Of a stretch of DNA of 64,000 bases, positions 62,572 through 64,000 are shown piece by piece; within the stretch, counting starts at the first letter, position 1, and every line of letters starts with the position of its first letter. The stretch comes from Bryobacterales bacterium. Lineage in GTDB: Bacteria > Acidobacteriota > Terriglobia > Bryobacterales > Bryobacteraceae. A model generated the notes under the pieces. The model made no database searches, was not told the DNA's origin, and was given only the letters and a program-made list of their open reading frames with translations. Where the stretch lies: NCBI GenBank assembly GCA_003167495.1, contig PMSX01000157.1, positions 1 to 64,000 on the forward strand, given 5' to 3'. The position numbers and the translations under genes were made by a program.

Positions 62572-62607
62572 GAAAGATCCATATTTAAAGAAAGATCCAT
62601 ATTTAAA
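62572..62607 (+). repeat. Tandem 18-bp repeat in the leader of the 61350 gene
   Basis: gaaagatccatatttaaa is present twice without a gap (62572-62589, 62590-62607). Read on the minus strand it creates the short frame MDLSLNMDLS, whose TAA (62568-62570) touches the ATG of the glycosyltransferase. Confidence 0.85.
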
Positions 62608-62707
62608 AAAGACGCTGTAAGGCGGAAAGGATATTGCCGCTACACACCCGAGGCGGACGCGCGCCGCGTGAGCGTAACAAATCGCGATAGCTCGCTCATC
62701 ATGAATT

Positions 62708-63982
62708 CTAGGCGCACGAGACATTCACTCCGGCCGGCTCTACGCGCGTTGTCGATTTCCTTTGATGAATAGCTTTCTCTAACGTCCGGCGCACTCTGAC
62801 CCTAAAGTTCTGCCATGAATGTTGTTCGGCGACTCGGCGCGCCTCTGCCCGTCTATCGGCGACTAATTTAGGGTTGGAGAGGAGGGATTCCAACGTCGAA
62901 GCAAGGTCATCGACGTTTCCGGCTTCAGTGGTAAACCCGCAATCTCCGGCCTTCAGCAAGTCCGGTACTGCGGTATTCTCGGTCCCTAGAATGGGAGTTC
63001 CGCAGGCCAATGCTTCTAAGTACACGTGTCCGAAGCCCTCAGCCAGGGATGGCATTACGAATAGATCCGCTTCTTGAAACTCCCTTATAACTTCGGGTAG
63101 TGTTAGCCGGGGGAGCTCCTCCCCTATTCCCGGGAAGGCGTCCATGAGCGCGCCGTCCCTTATTTCTGCCCCGCCGGCGATCCTAAGCGATGCCCTTTGG
63201 GGTGCAAGACGAGACCATGCCTCCAGAAGTATATGGAGTCCTTTACGTGCACACTTGGAACCTAGAAAAAAAATCCTCAGTGGTTCAGTACCACTTCGCT
63301 GGCGTCCGGGCACAAACATCTTAAGATCGACGCCATATGGCACTGTATCTATGTACTCGTCGGATATGCCAAGCGATTCGACCGATCTCTTGGAAAACTC
63401 AGACGAGACAATGACGTTGTCGGCAAGGCGCGCTTCATCCTCCCACTTCACAAGCCCTTCCTCTGTTGCGCTCATTTCCAGTTCAACCCCGAGTCTTTCG
63501 TTGAGACCGCCTCGAGAAATGAACTCAGTGTAAAGATTGCGCAGAAAGCGAGGAGACGGGTGCGCTTGCAGCAGTACCTTCACTCCCGCTCCAGCGTAGG
63601 AGCGAAATGCCGATGCTCCAACGTAGCTCGTTGAAAGCAGATTTGCTCCTGAGCGGGTAGCCAGTTTTCCGGCTTTGCGGCCTAGCCAATAGTTAGGCGC
63701 GGTGTCAGGAACGCCGAGTTTCTTTGTAGCCATGAAAAAGACAGCCGCTATCTTGTTGTCTAGGACGAGATTCCCCGGTAGCTGCGGATTGTACCTTCTC
63801 TTCAACCAATCGTGGAGTTTAGATAAGTCGAGCCGATCAAGCCATTTAGTCGGAGATTGGTCGTATTTGGAGTACCATTCGGTCACAAGCGCAAGCAGAC
63901 TTTCGCTCTCTTTAACGGCAATCGGCAGCTGATAGCGGTCGCGGGAACCATACTGGACCACAACCCAATGTTCTTTACTCAT
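62708..63982 (-). CDS. Glycosyltransferase family 4
   Basis: 424 residues. The N-terminal half is atypical (HWVVVQYGSRDRYQLPIAVK, NYWLGRKAGKLATRSGANLL), while the C-terminal half is standard: TVPYGVDLKMFVPG, RIFFLGSKCARKGLHILLEA, LRIAGGAE and PSLAEGFGHVYLEALACGTP. It is the first polysaccharide gene in view in reading direction; the locus probably continues past the window end, 18 bp beyond its start codon. Confidence 0.88.
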   Translation of the reverse strand: MSKEHWVVVQYGSRDRYQLPIAVKESESLLALVTEWYSKYDQSPTKWLDRLDLSKLHDWLKRRYNPQLPGNLVLDNKIAAVFFMATKKLGVPDTAPNYWLGRKAGKLATRSGANLLSTSYVGASAFRSYAGAGVKVLLQAHPSPRFLRNLYTEFISRGGLNERLGVELEMSATEEGLVKWEDEARLADNVIVSSEFSKRSVESLGISDEYIDTVPYGVDLKMFVPGRQRSGTEPLRIFFLGSKCARKGLHILLEAWSRLAPQRASLRIAGGAEIRDGALMDAFPGIGEELPRLTLPEVIREFQEADLFVMPSLAEGFGHVYLEALACGTPILGTENTAVPDLLKAGDCGFTTEAGNVDDLASTLESLLSNPKLVADRRAEARRVAEQHSWQNFRVRVRRTLEKAIHQRKSTTRVEPAGVNVSCA

Positions 63983-64000
63983 AATTTGAGTACATTGATT

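Overview
The window looks like chromosomal DNA of an Acidobacteriota bacterium, most likely of the Bryobacterales/Solibacter type. This is inferred from gene content: a TIR-WD40 protein, several PQQ-type beta-propeller dehydrogenases paired with multihaem cytochromes, a TonB receptor with a carboxypeptidase-regulatory N-terminus, DUF4159 and many diverged paralogues. Base composition is moderately GC-rich. I saw no rRNA, tRNA, CRISPR array, phage gene or complete insertion sequence.

The left part (1-30 kb) is a mixed respiratory and envelope region. It opens with a membrane-anchored TIR-WD40 protein and haem O synthase (ctaB), then a frameshifted uroporphyrinogen-decarboxylase-like gene and an RHS remnant. 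Three paralogous quinoprotein dehydrogenases follow; two are translationally coupled to their own c-type cytochromes, and a DUF4159 protein lies beside them. A compositionally odd radical SAM gene comes next, then a sigma factor, anti-sigma factor and TonB receptor in tandem. From 21 to 27.7 kb there are two di-haem peroxidase/cupredoxin modules, with a YVTN propeller and a YceI protein; one of the two peroxidases is frameshifted. A chemoreceptor and a small secreted beta-rich protein close this part.

The right part (30.4 kb to the end, almost all minus strand and running off the window) is a large exopolysaccharide/capsule locus. It contains Gmd, VanZ-like proteins, an ALG10-like GT-C enzyme, GT2 and GT4 glycosyltransferases, a flippase (Wzx-like), a polymerase/ligase (Wzy-like), a WecG/TagA enzyme, an outer-membrane export protein, a Wzz/BY-kinase, two different polyprenyl-phosphate sugar transferases, a GH79 hydrolase and a WcaF-type acetyltransferase. 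Embedded in it is a tightly overlapped cassette (hddA-like kinase, gmhA-like isomerase, an SDR epimerase, a fused HddC-GmhB enzyme and a PF14907 nucleotidyltransferase) that should make a GDP-activated heptose or heptose-like sugar. A GDP-mannose-3,5-epimerase-like enzyme lies a little upstream.

The most unusual structures are small repeats. A textbook 113-bp MITE (18-bp perfect inverted repeats, 10-bp target duplication) sits inside another interspersed repeat whose uninterrupted copy is also in the window. A roughly 97-bp GC-rich repeat lies in frame inside a di-haem peroxidase gene, with a second copy at the same gene's 5' end and a partial copy at the start of a cytochrome gene. Four genes carry apparent single-base frameshifts, which may be real decay or assembly error.
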